DNA of 64,000 nucleotides from Paragorgia papillata (GCA_035771165.1 JAWNZC010000311.1:3126001-3190000), one strand, 5' to 3'. Positions 11,201-22,315 are shown, counted from the stretch's first letter. Numbers and translations: made by a program. The notes: generated by a model not told the origin, from the sequence alone.

Positions 11201-11835
11201 GGTGGTTCCATACAGTTTCTTGAAAAATGGAAAATACAAGTTTGAGAGTCCAAAACACGTGATTAAACAATTCGGGAAAAGAATAAAACTAAATGTTGCG
11301 CATAGTTAAACAGTCTTACAATCAAAAACTGTTACCTAATAAATAGCAACGGTTGTTGCTATGGCAACAATGACGTTTCAAAATGGCTGCCAATTGCCCT
11401 TCAAACTAATTTTTTTTCATTAAAACTTTTCTTAAAGTATGAGTGATCAATTGGCCGATTTAAAAAAAATTCTGTAGAACGAATAATTTTTTTTCTGGAA
11501 AAATCATGTTTGTTAATTTTTAAAAAATTTCATTGTACAGAATTTTTTTTAAATCGGCCTATTGATTACTCATACTTCAAGAAAAGTTTTAATGAAAATA
11601 AATTTGGGGTCACCAAAGTTTTTTTCCAATTAAATTAGTTTGAAGGGTAATTGGCAGCCATTTTGAAAAGTCATTGTTGCCATAGCAACAACTTTTGGTA
11701 ACAGTTTTTGATTGTCAGACTGTTTAACTAAGCATAACATCTAGTTTTACTGTTTTTCCGAATTGTTTAATCACGTATTTTTTTGGACTCTCAAACTTGT
11801 ATTTTTCATTTTTCAAGAAACTGTGTGGAGCCACC
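11201..11835. mobile_element. Long foldback element flanked by TTAA
   Basis: Arms of about 230-300 bases are reverse complements (GGTGGTTCCATACAGTTTC at left, GAAACTGTGTGGAGCCACC at right). TTAA stands on each side at 11197-11200 and 11836-11839, which suits a piggyBac- or Kolobok-type target site. No coding capacity. It lies in MRPL43 intron 2. Confidence 0.75.
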
Positions 11836-11839
11836 TTAA

Positions 11840-12239
11840 TTAAGTTCTATGCTAAACCCTTAAAAGCTAGCAGGTGTACAATTGTCTGTATCTTGACCAT
11901 GATCTAGTGCTATAAAGTCACCATGGATGCTAGATTCACTAGTGCAATGCACAAACTACAGTACCGCTCAGAAATAACCTAACAAAAACCAAGGTCAAAC
12001 CTAGGTTTAACCTCAGCTTAATTGTAATATAACTCTGTTCAGTGTTAGTTAAACTGTCTCTAAATCACTATGAATCAAGATATGGACTGTTTTCTCTATT
12101 ACTAGATAATTTTATTGTGCTTTACTAAATTTTATTACCATTTCTATCATTGTTTAACTTAACCTCAACCACACTGTTAGGTTATTTCTGAGTGGTACTG
12201 TAGAGCAATCCAGATTACGTTTCGCAGTTTAGAACTTAC
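11840..12239. other. Rest of MRPL43 intron 2
   Basis: Contains an inverted pair around ACTACAGTACCGCTCAGAAATAACCTAAC (11955-11985) and GTTAGGTTATTTCTGAGTGGTACTGTAG (12176-12203), a further small MITE-like foldback. Nothing else recognised. Confidence 0.55.
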
Positions 12240-12346
12240 AATAATTAGCAACAATACGAGGATGCCTTCCATGCCTTTTTGTCACATACACAGCAATATT
12301 GGGATGATTTTGAGCAAAGTCAATCACTATCTTGTCAATAAACTCC
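12240..12346 (-). CDS. MRPL43: Mitochondrial ribosomal protein L43, exon 2
   Basis: Minus-strand exon of 107 nt between acceptor cacttgag and donor gtaagt. It encodes EFIDKIVIDFAQNHPNIAVY and onward to RIVANY, matching the L43 core pattern [20 protein letters not shown]. Its first base completes the arginine codon opened by exon 1, and its last T opens the leucine codon closed by exon 3, so all junctions are in phase. Confidence 0.92.
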
Positions 12347-12384
12347 CTCAAGTGAAAAAAAACAACAATACCTTAGAAATTTTA

Positions 12385-12512
12385 TTAACCCATTGCTGCC
12401 TGTGCTGGCCAAAAACAGTCCCCCTTTAATATTTTACTCTGTCTAATGCCAGACAATTTTACTCGTCCAAGGCATAACCATCAGACAGCCTAGGCAGCAA
12501 TGGATTTAATTT
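12385..12512. repeat. Dispersed repeat (TCTAATGCCAGACAATTTTACTCG family)
   Basis: Imperfect inverted ends around CCCATTGCTGCCT and AGGCAGCAATGG enclose ACTCTGTCTAATGCCAGAC. Relatives occur at about 14698-14763, 17815-18365, 20400-20520, 20530-20870, 22310-22392 and 42495-42595. One relative gave rise to the minisatellite at 25633-27245. Confidence 0.7.
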
Positions 12513-13532
12513 ACTTAAAATGCCAGGGGGTGGACGGCCACTATTAATTAGACTTATATTATTATAGTGACTAGAGAAGAAAATATTGTGGTTAAAATCT
12601 GAAAATTTTTATATAGATAAACATACTTATCTATCAGTGGTGCAACTACAGGGTAGGAGAAGAGTGGGCAACCCCACAGGCTGTGGTACCCTGGCCCAAT
12701 TTCAAAAGAAATAAGGGCCAGGTAACCACTAATTACAATCTTGTGTCATTCAAGGCTAAATCCACTTATACAACTGCTCATACCTTGAATGCGTGAAAGT
12801 TTCAACCAATAGGAAAGCAGAAATCTTTAATGGTTACCTGGCCTATATTCTTTGATTGGGCCAGGCCATGGTGTAGGAAGCAAGTTGATGTTGGAGGGGT
12901 ACAGTTTCAAAAGAGCATTTTGTTTGGGTGATAGAGTTTCAAAAGGACACTTGAGGTACATGTTTTATCATAAAAATGGCACTTGCCAAAAGGACACTTT
13001 AACACAGAGGTGTTGGTGTGTGGTACATCTGCCCCACAGGACCCAAGAAAAAGGAATAAATTATTCCCCCCCCCCCCCCCCCAGAATTCTGTGACATCAT
13101 TCATGACAGTGTGATTTTGGTCAAATAACTTTTCAAATCATTTTCAGACCTCCAAGTCTCCAACATCAATTCACAGCAAAGTGGAACTGATATTATTAAA
13201 AATATTAAAAGGCAAAAGTTGGTTCAAGGCCTCAGCATCAAAGCTTGTGAGTTGCACTTCTGGTTGACCACTTCGCAGTAATTTGAGTATAGCCAGACCA
13301 CTTCCAAATTGGTGGATACGTCCCTGCCTGGAAAGGGCCCCAGAAGTAATCTATCCCACTGGCTCCCATATGCCTAGTTAAGTAAGTTGCACCACTGTCC
13401 CCTAGACATTTACAGTGTCAGTATGGCAGTTTCTTGTGGCTATACATAAGAACCATACAACTGTATTATTAAGTCCTGGAGTTGATAGAAAAGTATCTTC
13501 ATGACAAGAAAAGTTGACTGTAAAAAAACTAC
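12513..13532. other. MRPL43 intron 1, mostly unassigned
   Basis: Holds an inverted pair at about 12691-12733 and 12831-12867 (GGGCCAGGTAACC type) and a C run at 13067-13082. No exon is supported. An open minus-strand stretch near 13190-13330 reads FGSGLAILKLLRSG, but I recognise no family and it lacks splice support. Confidence 0.45.
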
Positions 13533-13627
13533 CTCATTCCTCTACTGCTCCCGCCACCGGGGCAATAGTTAAATGTTATTCTTTTCAACTGACAAACATA
13601 TCTTCCAATCCCATTCCATGCCGCCAT
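13533..13627 (-). CDS. MRPL43: Mitochondrial ribosomal protein L43, exon 1 with start codon
   Basis: On the - strand the ATG at 13627-13625 opens [19 protein letters not shown] and continues to GGGSSRGM plus two bases (AG), ending at donor gtagtt (13532-13527). It matches the L43 N-terminal pattern NGLGRYVQQLQRLSF and SSRGAREF. A second in-frame ATG lies four codons downstream (MAAW then NG), but the first sits in a better context. The gene points away from the adaptor gene that starts at 15820. Confidence 0.9.
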
Positions 13628-14000
13628 CTTGGACAAAAACATAGTTCGCCCAAGACTGCTTGGCGGGATTTCTCCCCTTTTTGACCGATTTTGTCGTATA
13701 CAAAAAGGCTTTGAGCTAAATTATATTTTTTTTACCTTATTTCAAACGTTGAACAGAAAAAATGGCCAAAATCCGTCAAAAAGTAAAGGTTTAAATATCA
13801 ATATATTACGAAGTTTTATCTAAAATTCACAAATGTGCTTTAGTACTTCGTTCGCAAAACGTCAAATTTTAGACGATAGAAATTGGGCTACCTATGCAGA
13901 AATATTCCGCCAAAATTATCGCGCCATAAAAAGCGAAAAGAGTTTGACGAACTTCCGGGTACATTACAAAAACATGAAGTGGCATTAAACGTTACGTTAC
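13628..14000. other. Region upstream of MRPL43
   Basis: The likely MRPL43 promoter area, GC-poor, with GATGGCGGCAT and GCCAAGACTGC-like segments. I see no TATA box placed convincingly. No gene. Confidence 0.35.
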
Positions 14001-14982
14001 ATCACGGTTGGTTACATATAAGGGCACGTTACATATACGGGCTGAGGGTCACAACGGGAACACAAAGGACACGGTCGTATGAAAGGGTGAAATTACGGTC
14101 AAAGGGGAAGGGGCCCGGTGCAAAATGGGGGAGGGCTTTAACTCTTTCGCAGCCAATTGGCCAAGTAAAAAAAATGTTTCGCGTCCCCGCCCGCTTCCTT
14201 TTCCTTAGCCGCTTCCTTTTTTCTTCTTTTTTGCTTGTTTTCCTGTCCAAATCCCTTCCCGCTAGCCAGAACTTTAGTTTTTTAACTTTTAATTTGATTA
14301 CTTGAAGCATTGCCGTGTGAAACGACCGCAAGCTCATTCAAAGTCTTACCCGCTGACCAATTTCAACACTTTACGCCATAAAACGTCATCGTCATCGGTC
14401 TTGATGAATATTTTTATATCAACGATGGTTTTGTTAATTTATATTGAAGTCAGTCATTTCTTCAAATTAATTTGTGAAATAAACTACAGTAAACTAAAGC
14501 CTTTTGTTATTGATATTTCATTGCCCTCTTTATTACTGTACTGTGTAGCCTTTGACCCTTTGCCTAAACTTTAATACTTTGATAAAAAAAAACAAGAAAA
14601 AAAAAACCCCGCTTCCCTGCTTTTTGCTGGAAATCCGGACGAGAAACAAAAGTTGTTTTTTTACTTGGCCCAAAGGCGACAAAAGTCGACTTTCATTATT
14701 TTACTCTGTCTAACGCCAGATGATTTTACTCGTCAAGGGGAGAAATCTGGCAGCGAAAGGGTTAACTCCTTTTAATGTAATTCATGCAAGCTTTGTAATA
14801 CAAACATAATACTAGCTAGAAATACGAATACGCAGAAAACCCTCGCGTAGCGTAGGACGTGACACAATTGACAGTTATATATGTACCATACAGCCCGTAT
14901 ATGTAACATACAGCTGTACAGACTGGTATGTTTAACTGCAACTCAACCTATTTAAGACAGCGCCAAATCGAAAATCTTCAGC

Positions 14983-15023
14983 CGCCTGAAGATCGCCCAG
15001 CGTGAAACTGACAGACAGTAGCG
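14983..15023 (+). ncRNA. Hammerhead-ribozyme-like fold in PLE debris
   Basis: All core elements occur in order. Stem I pairs CGC (14983-14985) with GCG (15021-15023). CUGAAGA (14986-14992) fits the CUGANGA core. Stem II pairs CGC (14994-14996) with GCG (15000-15002) after a U-U mismatch. GAAA is at 15004-15007. Stem III pairs A-CUG (15007-15010) with CAG-U (15016-15019), leaving GUA as the cleavage triplet. Such ribozymes are known in Penelope-like elements. A copy of the downstream sequence (CAACATTT..GGTAAGCCCAC) follows a PLE endonuclease relic at 57990-58020. A second CUGAAGA..GAAAC motif occurs at 15094-15119. Confidence 0.55.
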
Positions 15024-15158
15024 ACCATCAACATTTGCGGTAAGCCCACTTATAGTATATATATTTATATAAACTAACGGATTCCACTTTTGCCTGAAGA
15101 TTGCCTACAGGCATGAAACAGCAATGTATATTCAGTTTTAAGTGAATATCATAAATAC

Positions 15159-15161
<3 letters not shown>

Positions 15162-15228
<67 letters not shown>
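15162..15228. repeat. (AT)n microsatellite
   Basis: Uninterrupted AT dinucleotides over about 65 bases, directly after the PLE-like segment. Confidence 0.95.
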
Positions 15229-15234
<6 letters not shown>

Positions 15235-15819
15235 ATATTTATAAAATAGGTTGCGTCTTACGCACGCTGTGATTGGTCAATTACCGTGTTTTTATCAGGC
15301 TATGTAAACACGGTTGTGATGTCACGGCAAATTTTTTAGCCTTATTTCATAAAAGAAATAGAAAATGGATGCCCTGTGTTTATATAACCTGATGCAAACA
15401 CTCGAGTGAGTTGGGAGAATCCGAAAGTACTTATGTAAACCCTTGCCTACGGCTCTGGTTCACATAAACTTTCGAATTCTCCCAACTCACTCTATTCACA
15501 TCATTAGTGGCTGACATCAACACTCTTTTAATTTCTAGCCAACATTTTTTGCTCTTAAATCAATATTCTTTTCTTAATACACATATTACATCTCGTCAAG
15601 GTTGCATATACGGGCTCTATATATACGGGCTGTATGTTACATATACGTATGTTGTATCATATATGACATATAACATAAGGGGACATTTCGCCGTCCTTTG
15701 TGTTCCCGTTGTGACCCTCAGCGTAACGTTACCACAATACCACCCCTGATCACCAAAAAGGCAAAAGAGACCAAAGAACAACTCTGATATATTGCTGTTT
15801 GTTTTTGTCTCGTTTGCAG

Positions 15820-15906
15820 GATAAGTAGAGACAAACAATGCGTATCCCTCCCAGGGTTGAAGTCCTTTCGTGGAACGAGAACCAAGTAGCAGATTTAGTT
15901 CGAGAG
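15820..15906 (+). CDS. LCP2/BLNK-like: SLP-76/BLNK-like adaptor, exon 1: start codon and SAM domain N-terminus
   Basis: The exon follows a good acceptor (gtctcgtttgcag), so a 5' UTR exon lies upstream. An in-frame TAG at 15826-15828 precedes the ATG at 15838. Coding sequence 15838-15906 gives 23 codons (MRIPPRVEVLSWNENQVADL and on) and ends in phase 0 at gtgagt. It matches the start of the SLP-76 SAM domain, whose pattern is PFRSEVLGWDPDSLADYF. SLP-76 and BLNK are cytosolic scaffolds phosphorylated by Syk-family kinases that recruit SH2 and SH3 proteins. Ortholog versus wider-family membership cannot be decided without the C-terminus. Confidence 0.85.
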
Positions 15907-17698
15907 GTGAGTGTATTTCAAGCTGAGATGTCGTTTTAGCGGATCAGCTGGCTCAGCTTCAGATTGTCCGAACTTCTAGTGAAATCTTTCGTATTAGCTT
16001 TCTCTTTTTCTAGCGAGAAGCTATTTTATGTCTGTGCTACAGATGCTTTCTACTTGTGCAAGACAAGCGATGAATTATAAGCGATCGGCGATCTAAGCGA
16101 GCTAAAAAGTTATGACTTGCTCATTTCCTTCCGACGACTTAGCTACCCATCAATTTAAATGTCTTTCTGCATATTTGAATAAGGATTAATGACTCTTAAC
16201 GAAAACCTACTGTGTGTTGTTACTTTTCTGCGTCGAGACCCGAGAATACGGCTTAAATATAGACCCATAAAGTACACTTTCGATAGAAGACGTTGAACGA
16301 AAATTGGAAAATGAAAATCGTTTTGGGGAAGGTTTGGTATTTACTTCCTGCTTTCCTATTTATAACTCTGCAAGGCTTCCTCGTTCAAACTAGTATACTC
16401 CTTTAAGTTTTATATTAAAAGACTTGGTAATCACGAAGAAAACAAATCGATGTGATTGAGTTATAAGATATCGTGCTATAATAAATTGATAATTTGTCTA
16501 TTCATGTTAATATCACTGTTGACACTTGACAAATAGACTGTTGTCACGCACCGTCCTGGACAAAAACCAAATCAGCGAGGATGTGCAATTGTCAATTAAC
16601 ACTTTGAATAAATGAATCGGCAAGGGTGGGACAACTAATGTTCCTTCAAAGTATGTTATTTAATTTTTATTCAAATTTGTTCAAATTCTGCCAGAGGGGA
16701 AATATTTATTGGCAATTAAATCGCCATAATTATGCAAGACATCATGACCTTTTAATTCTAAGGTTGAATAAGAGAAGAAAGACTGCCATTGATATCCATC
16801 CCCTCAAGTACAGTATTTCCTTTTGAGTTTAACAATCCAATTAGTTAAATACGTAATGTTAATTGATTGTTTACAGTGACAATATAATTTAAAAAAATAT
16901 AATTTATCAATGTCTTTGCAAGTACAGTAGAAATTTTTTTTTAGAATTTTGTATGATCAACACCACTGCTGAGCATACAAAATTTCTAGATTTTTTGCAC
17001 ATTCAGCACCACTGCCAAGTGTACAAACTTTCCAGATTTTTTGTACATGCAGCACCACGCCTGATTTTACAAAATTTCTAGATTTTTTGTACACTCAACA
17101 CCACTGCCGAGCGTACAAAATTTCCACATTTTTGTACACTCGCCACTACTGCTGAGCGTACAAAATTTTCAGAATTTTTGTACACTCGGCACCACTACTG
17201 GGTGTACAACATTTTCAGAATTTTTGTACACTTGGCACCACTACTGAGGGTACAAAATTTTCAGAATTTTTGTACACTCAGCACCACTGCTGAACATACA
17301 AAATTTTTAGAATTTTTGTACACTTGTCACCACTGCAAAGCATACAAAATTTCCCGAATTTTTGTACACTCATCACCACTACTGAGGGTACAAAATTTTC
17401 AGAATTTTTGTACGGTCAGCACCACTGCTGAGCATACAAAATTTTCAGATTTTTTGTACGCTCTCAGCACCAATGCCAAATGTACAAAATTTCCAGAATA
17501 TTTTTGTACATTCAGCACCACTGCCTCGAGTGTACAGAATTTTCAGAATTTTTGTACGCTCTGCACCACTACCGAGCATTCAAAATTTACAGAATAATAT
17601 TTTTAATTCTATATATTCTGTTAACTTGCACAAAGCCAATAGTAATGGTTTATTAGTCTAAAAATACAGTAAATTTCTTTTCTTCTTCCTTATTTCAG
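15907..17698 (+). other. Adaptor intron 1
   Basis: Phase 0 GT-AG intron. Its right third is the 60-bp minisatellite described at 16935-17592. The first kilobase holds no recognised element. Confidence 0.7.
16935..17592. repeat. Minisatellite of about 60 bp in intron 1
   Basis: Around eleven diverged units, each containing GTACACTCAGCACCACTGC, then a GAGCGTACAAAATTT-like block, then a CAGAATTTTT-like block. Each unit can fold on itself because GTACACT and AGCGTAC-type ends are near-complementary. Divergence between units indicates age. Confidence 0.9.
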
Positions 17699-17761
17699 CA
17701 CAAGTTACTTGATTGTGTAGATTGTGTCTACCAGAGGCACATTGATGGTCAAAAGCTATTG
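17699..17761 (+). CDS. LCP2/BLNK-like: Adaptor exon 2: SAM domain middle
   Basis: 63 nt, phase 0 to 0, 21 codons (HKLLDCVDCVYQRHIDGQKL and one more). The HIDGQKLL segment matches the SLP-76 SAM signature YHIDGARFL, the strongest single family marker in the gene. Acceptor tatttcag, donor gtatgt. Confidence 0.88.
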
Positions 17762-17865
17762 GTATGTGTTTTGTACCATACGTTATTTATGTAATATTTA
17801 CTCAGGTATTACTCATTCCTGCCTGAGCTGACCAAAAATGACCTCTATTGTTTTACTCTGTCTAA

Positions 17866-18315
17866 AGGGGCTGTTTACATGGAAGCAAGCTAGCCCGATA
17901 AGGAAGCTAGCTTGGCTTGCCAAGAAGAAGAATTTTTGCTTTTATATCATAGTTAAAATTCATCCTGCTAGCCAGGATGAAGTTTGACATGAAATTTGAC
18001 ATTGCTTGATATGTTTATGTAAAACTAATTACATGTATGTAATTCTTTCTATGCATGCGCAATTCGAAACTTTTTATCCCAGTAAGCCGGGCCAGCCCAG
18101 TTAATGAGTGTTTACATGGGAAAATTTTCATCTCACCCAATTCAGGTAAGATCCCACCTACTGACACCGGACTAGCCCACTAATGTCCATATAAAATATG
18201 AATAGAAATATTAAGCAAGAGCAATTAAGATACTGTAACTATATCCAGTGAGATCTCACTTACCAAGCTGTCCCAGTTACCAGGCTGGCTCACCTCACAT
18301 GTACTGAACAGTGCC
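17866..18315. mobile_element. PIF/Harbinger-like MITE inside a dispersed repeat
   Basis: It interrupts a CTCTGTCTAATGCCAGAC repeat: the host reads CTGTCTAA on the left and resumes TAATGCCAGAC on the right, so TAA is duplicated (17863-17865 and 18316-18318). Ends AGGGGCTGTTTACATG and CATGTACTGAACAGTGCC are imperfect inverted repeats. It lies in adaptor intron 2. Confidence 0.7.
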
Positions 18316-18419
18316 TAATGCCAGACAATTTTACTTGTCATACTGAGAAAACCCGGAGACATCCTACATCAGCAATGTGACGACAAGTTACATATTTTAT
18401 GTTTGAATTTATATTTCAG

Positions 18420-18478
18420 AACTTAAAAGAGGGAGATGTGTTGTACTTCTTGGAAATTCATAATGAAAGAAGTAGAGC
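18420..18478 (+). CDS. LCP2/BLNK-like: Adaptor exon 3: SAM domain
   Basis: 59 nt, phase 0 to 2. It begins NLKEGDVLYFLEI, aligned to NLTENDIQKFPKL of the SLP-76 SAM domain, and ends NERSR plus GC. Donor gtaagt. The family's central SAM helices fall here. Confidence 0.85.
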
Positions 18479-19059
18479 GTAAGTTTCTATTCTACTATGA
18501 GAGAAATTTACCCAAGTTTTTCTTATGATTGTCTTTGAAACCAGCCCCACCGAGAGATGACTGGAGGCCAGGGGCAAAATGGTTGGGTGGAGGCCCCTCT
18601 AGTCATTAATTATTAAGTGGGTCCTGGGGACATCATGGCCCCTGGAAATTTTTTGAATTATTGACTCTCTGAAGGGTATTTCCAGCATTTTGAGGGCGCT
18701 ATTCTTGTATTTTCACCTGCAGTGCTAGTGAGGCCTGCATCTCTTAGGCCTCATGTTGTATGAGGCCCTGGGGCAAATTGCCCCTAGCTCCTGTCCTCCT
18801 CTCTCTGCCGCCCTGTTTGAAAGAACCCTTAAAATAATAAAACTAGAGGGCAGTCAGAGACTGCATATACATGTACCTCCACCAGTGGCAGTGGGTTATT
18901 GGAGATGTTTAAAAAGAAAACGAGCCATCCCACTAACCAGGCTAGCTGACCACAAGACCAACACGTGCACTGTCTCATACCAAAATTATGCAAAAAATAT
19001 TTGCATAAAATAAATATAATGAGTGCAATCAAGCGTTTTCTTCTACACAGATAATCTTG
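18479..19059 (+). other. Adaptor intron 3, first part
   Basis: Diverged sequence without a clear element. It contains CCTCATGTTGTATGAGGCC-like local palindromes at 18723-18765. Confidence 0.4.
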
Positions 19060-19290
19060 CGATCAGATTTTTATTAATTTCTCATCCAAATTTTGACTAA
19101 TTTCAACAAAATTTAATGGATTGGTTGTTGGTCTACAGTATGGCCAACCCATCTGCAAACTTTCATGAAAATTGGTGCAATAGTTTTTGAGATATCCTGG
19201 TGACAGACAGACAAATAAACAAACAAACAAACAAACCAACGGACAGAAAGAGGTAAAAACATTATAACCTCCTGGCAGAGGTAAAAATGC
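19060..19290 (+). mobile_element. RTE-type LINE 3' tail
   Basis: Ends with GAGATATCCTGGTGACAGAC, repeated ACAAA units and a final AACCTCCTGGCAGAGGTAAA block, which is the recognisable tail of many animal RTE-like LINEs. No ORF remains, so it is 5' truncated. Confidence 0.6.
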
Positions 19291-19439
19291 TTTAAGTACT
19301 GTACTGTACCTTTCAGATCTTTTTCTTGACTAATTATTACTGTATGTAAGTTGGAGTATTGAAGTTGTACTCCTCTTACTGTACATGTTGTACAATTCTG
19401 TATCTATACGATTATTTATTTTGAAAAAACTTTCTACCA

Positions 19440-19563
<124 letters not shown>

Positions 19564-19568
19564 TCATG

Positions 19569-20101
19569 CAGTGCTGTGAGTAACTTCGTTACAAGTAACT
19601 AGTTACAGTAACTAGTTACATTTTTAAGTAACTGTAACTGAAACTAGTTACTTTTTCTGAAGAAGTAACTGTAACTATAACTAGTTACTTTTTTAAAAAA
19701 CTGTAACTAGTTACAATGTTTGGTTCAAAAATGTGACTAGTATAGTTACTGATATTCAGTTGAGGATGTCATTCTTTCTTGATAAAAATGGTTTTGATAT
19801 AATAATAAAGGTACATTATGTACACATTTGACTATTTCTGCTTAGTGACAACTATATTTAGGCATTTAGCTGTAAAAACATAATTATAGTACTGGCATCT
19901 AGAAACCAGTAATTTCTTGATTGATTCTAGTAACATGGACAAAGGAATGTTACTTTGTAACTAGTTACAACATTTTTGAAGTAACGTTGTACACTGTAAC
20001 TAGTTAGTTTCTTTTCATTGTAACTTTTATCGGTAACTAGTTACTTTTCTAATGATGTAACTGTAACTAGTTACAAAAATGATGTAACTTTTTCAGCACT
20101 G
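19569..20101. mobile_element. hAT-like MITE with perfect 8-bp duplication
   Basis: Ends CAGTGCTG and CAGCACTG with CTGTCATG on both sides (19561-19568 and 20102-20109). The inside is a repeated GTAACTAGTTAC palindrome in many variants. The 8-bp duplication and CAGTG end fit hAT. It lies in adaptor intron 3. Confidence 0.85.
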
Positions 20102-20187
20102 CTGTCATGTCAAGGTCTGGGTATGTAACATTAGATTATAGATACACAAGATTACATGTATGTGTCACAAAGGACTTCTTGTTTTAG

Positions 20188-20250
20188 GAAATTTTGGAGT
20201 ATTATAAAGAGAATTGCAGAAAAGAAAACTGGGGTTCAAGATTTAATGGG
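20188..20250 (+). CDS. LCP2/BLNK-like: Adaptor exon 4: SAM domain C-terminal helix
   Basis: 63 nt, phase 2 to 2. Together with exon 3 it reads RAKFWSIIKRIAEKKTG, aligned with the last SAM helix of SLP-76 (LRVPILSKLSQEINK). Acceptor gttttag, donor gtaaat, which is slightly weak. The SAM domain spans about residues 7-78. Confidence 0.82.
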
Positions 20251-20399
20251 GTAAATAAAAGCTGTAAAATTAAATGAGGCTAAACTTAATAGATGATTCA
20301 GAAAATGTTTTAGAATCTCCATCAGGGATTAAACCTGCAACCATCAAATATCCAGTTAGATGCATCTACTTAGGAAGAATCAGTGAACTCAATGCTATT

Positions 20400-20880
20400 A
20401 ACCCTTTAACTCCCATGCACCATGTCAGGAGGTCTTCCCTTGATGAGTTAATTCGTCTGGTGTTAGACGACTTAAAGTGTCAAATGGCACCGATTGGAAT
20501 GAAAGGGTTAAGGAGATACATGTAGTTTATTAACCCTTCAACTCTCACCGTGTCAGGAGGTCTTCCTTTGACGAGTAAAATTGTCCGCCGTTAAGCCCTA
20601 ATCAAACGAGAACGCATTAAGTCATCGCAAGTTGGCAGTCACGCTATCTCATCATGTACCGTGACAAAGTTAAAACTTGTTTAAAACACTCATGAAACCT
20701 TTATTTTGTTAATTTGGGGAGTTCGAACGATCGTCACAGAAATTCTGACTGCCAACTTACGATGACTTGCGTTCTCGTTTGATTAGGGCTTTAGAGTAAA
20801 ACATAAAAATGAGAATGAAACCAATGAGAATGGCACCAATGAGAATGAAAGAGTTAAGGAGATAATAATTAACCCTTTAA
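20400..20880. repeat. Two dispersed-repeat copies (TGTCAGGAGGTCTTCC family)
   Basis: One copy lies at 20400-20522. The second begins at 20531 and is split by the MITE at 20594-20790. Both belong to the family listed at 12385-12512, in the opposite orientation. Confidence 0.65.
20594..20790. mobile_element. PIF/Harbinger-like MITE, 197 bp
   Basis: AGCCCTAATCAAACGAG and CTCGTTTGATTAGGGCT inverted ends, with TTA on both sides (20591-20593 and 20791-20793). A 220-bp copy with the same TTA duplication is at 37026-37245. It interrupts a dispersed repeat in adaptor intron 4. Confidence 0.85.
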
Positions 20881-20930
20881 TAACTCCCACAATGTCAGGA
20901 GGTCTCTACCCTATTACCCTTGACGAGTAA

Positions 20931-22315
20931 TGTCTCAATCAATTCCAAGCGTGGCCACCCCCCACCCCCACCCCCCCGGGCCATTTGACGGGCATTTGAC
21001 GATTCACCTGTTCCCATGGTCGGGTATTTGCCTCTGCAGGTCTTCCCCGGGGTGGGGAATTTGTTGAACTGCCTATTAAACTAGTACATACTTGTCTGTT
21101 ATTTTCTTGAAAAGTAGCTCCGCAAAAGAAAGTACTGTAAAGGTACTATACAGCTATACTATAAAGGTACACCACATATTTCATATAGACTTATAGTTCT
21201 AATAGATGCTCTTCCACTCTCTAGCTTTTTTATATAAAAATACGATATATTTCAGCAAATTTTTGCCACAAAAATACCACTGATCTCACAAGCGCCAAAA
21301 ATGTCGCATGTCTACCGTTCTTTAACCGTATTATAAAATACGTCATGCACATGTGATTGCGATCAATCCTGGCGGATTTACAGGAGTTTGAGGAGAATGA
21401 TGCGCCGTTTGTGGGCCTTCGTGGCTTCCTGGCTTCGGGAAAAAGGCTTGGACAACTTAGTTGAGACGTTTGAAAGTAATTTTTGACCTTTATTTTATAA
21501 ATATATGTTTATGTTTAATAATATGGATGGTCACGACCGCTTCAGTTGTCTGCAATATAAACATCAGCTTCTTTAAATTCCCATGGGTGGGGGATTTGCA
21601 TCAATTTCAAGCCCCCGCTGTGGGGATTTTGTACAGCTAATAAGGACCTTAAGATGCTAGGACGACGACGGCCGTTAAAAAGCAATTCAAATTTTAGCGT
21701 TAAAAAGAAGTCACGGTTAACTGACTACTGTATTCATGATACTTGAAGCTTTTTTTATAATTTTCAAAGTTTTAAAACGGTTGCAGCGTCTGTGTTAAGG
21801 CAATCTCAGACAACAGTTCTCATCACCCCACGAGTCAACGTCGTCCTGAAGACGTGAAAATGCTCTGAGTGGCGTTGTATACAGAGCGAGGACGGTGTTC
21901 AGATTACTCTTGGGACTAGAAATTATTCATTATCTTTGTTTTGCAAGAAGAATACTTTTGTTTGAAGGACGTCGTCCTCGAAGTTGCCGTCGTACATCTT
22001 AGGGTCCCTAATCTGACCTCATGGTGGAGCATTTGCAATACTCTAACGCAAAAATGTCAAATGCCCGTCAAATGCTTGGGGGGGGGGGGGGGGGGGCGGC
22101 ATTGAACTCTAAAAAGACTGGAGCGATTACTCAGGGGGGATTTTGAAGCCAGTGCCAGTCTCTTTGCAGGTAGCTCCCTTGCTTCAAGTTACTTAATTTT
22201 CATCCTGCCATATATTTTATTTGGGACGATAACAAATTACTCCAAAACAACGAATAGTTGAAATACATTGTGTACGTATGTTTTTAGAAATAAATGCTTG
22301 GAATTGATTGAGACA
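20931..22315. mobile_element. PIF/Harbinger-like element, 1.4 kb
   Basis: Ends TGTCTCAATCAATTCCAAGC and GCTTGGAATTGATTGAGACA with TAA on both sides (20928-20930 and 22316-22318). It splits a dispersed repeat: GACGAGTAA on the left rejoins TAAAATCGTCTGGCATTAGAC on the right. Another inverted pair (GGACCTTAAGATG..CATCTTAGGGTCC, about 21645-22010) is nested inside. It also has C and G runs at 20960-20977 and 22079-22096. No transposase seen. Confidence 0.8.

Larger units (their letters stand above)
14004..15735. repeat. Large inverted-repeat composite between MRPL43 and the adaptor gene
   Basis: Left arm (14004-14083) and right arm (about 15600-15732) are reverse complements, sharing CCGTATATGTAAC-type and GGGTCACAACGGGAACACAAAGGAC-type blocks. 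The interior contains a dispersed CTGTCTAACGCCAGATG repeat (14698-14763), Penelope-like debris with a ribozyme fold, an (AT)n tract, and another inverted pair (CACTCGAGTGAGTTGGGAGAATCC at 15398-15421). Confidence 0.6.

Noticed and set aside
13190..13330. An extra - strand exon reading FGSGLAILKLLRSG
   Set aside because: MRPL43 exons 1 and 2 join directly in phase, and no proper splice sites frame this stretch.
14029..14337. Short open frames on both strands near 14.0-14.3 kb
   Set aside because: They lie in the arm of an inverted repeat, with no homology I recognise.
15028..15045. A 5' UTR exon donor (TTTGCG|gtaagc) for the adaptor gene
   Set aside because: The same GGTAAGCCCAC sequence follows PLE debris at 57990-58020, so it belongs to the retroelement.
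15094..15135. A second hammerhead ribozyme
   Set aside because: CUGAAGA, stem II and GAAAC are present and a stem III can be drawn, but no stem I forms with the bases around the expected cleavage point.
16935..17592. CRISPR-like array
   Set aside because: The units are diverged head-to-tail 60-mers without constant repeats and unique spacers, and the DNA is eukaryotic.
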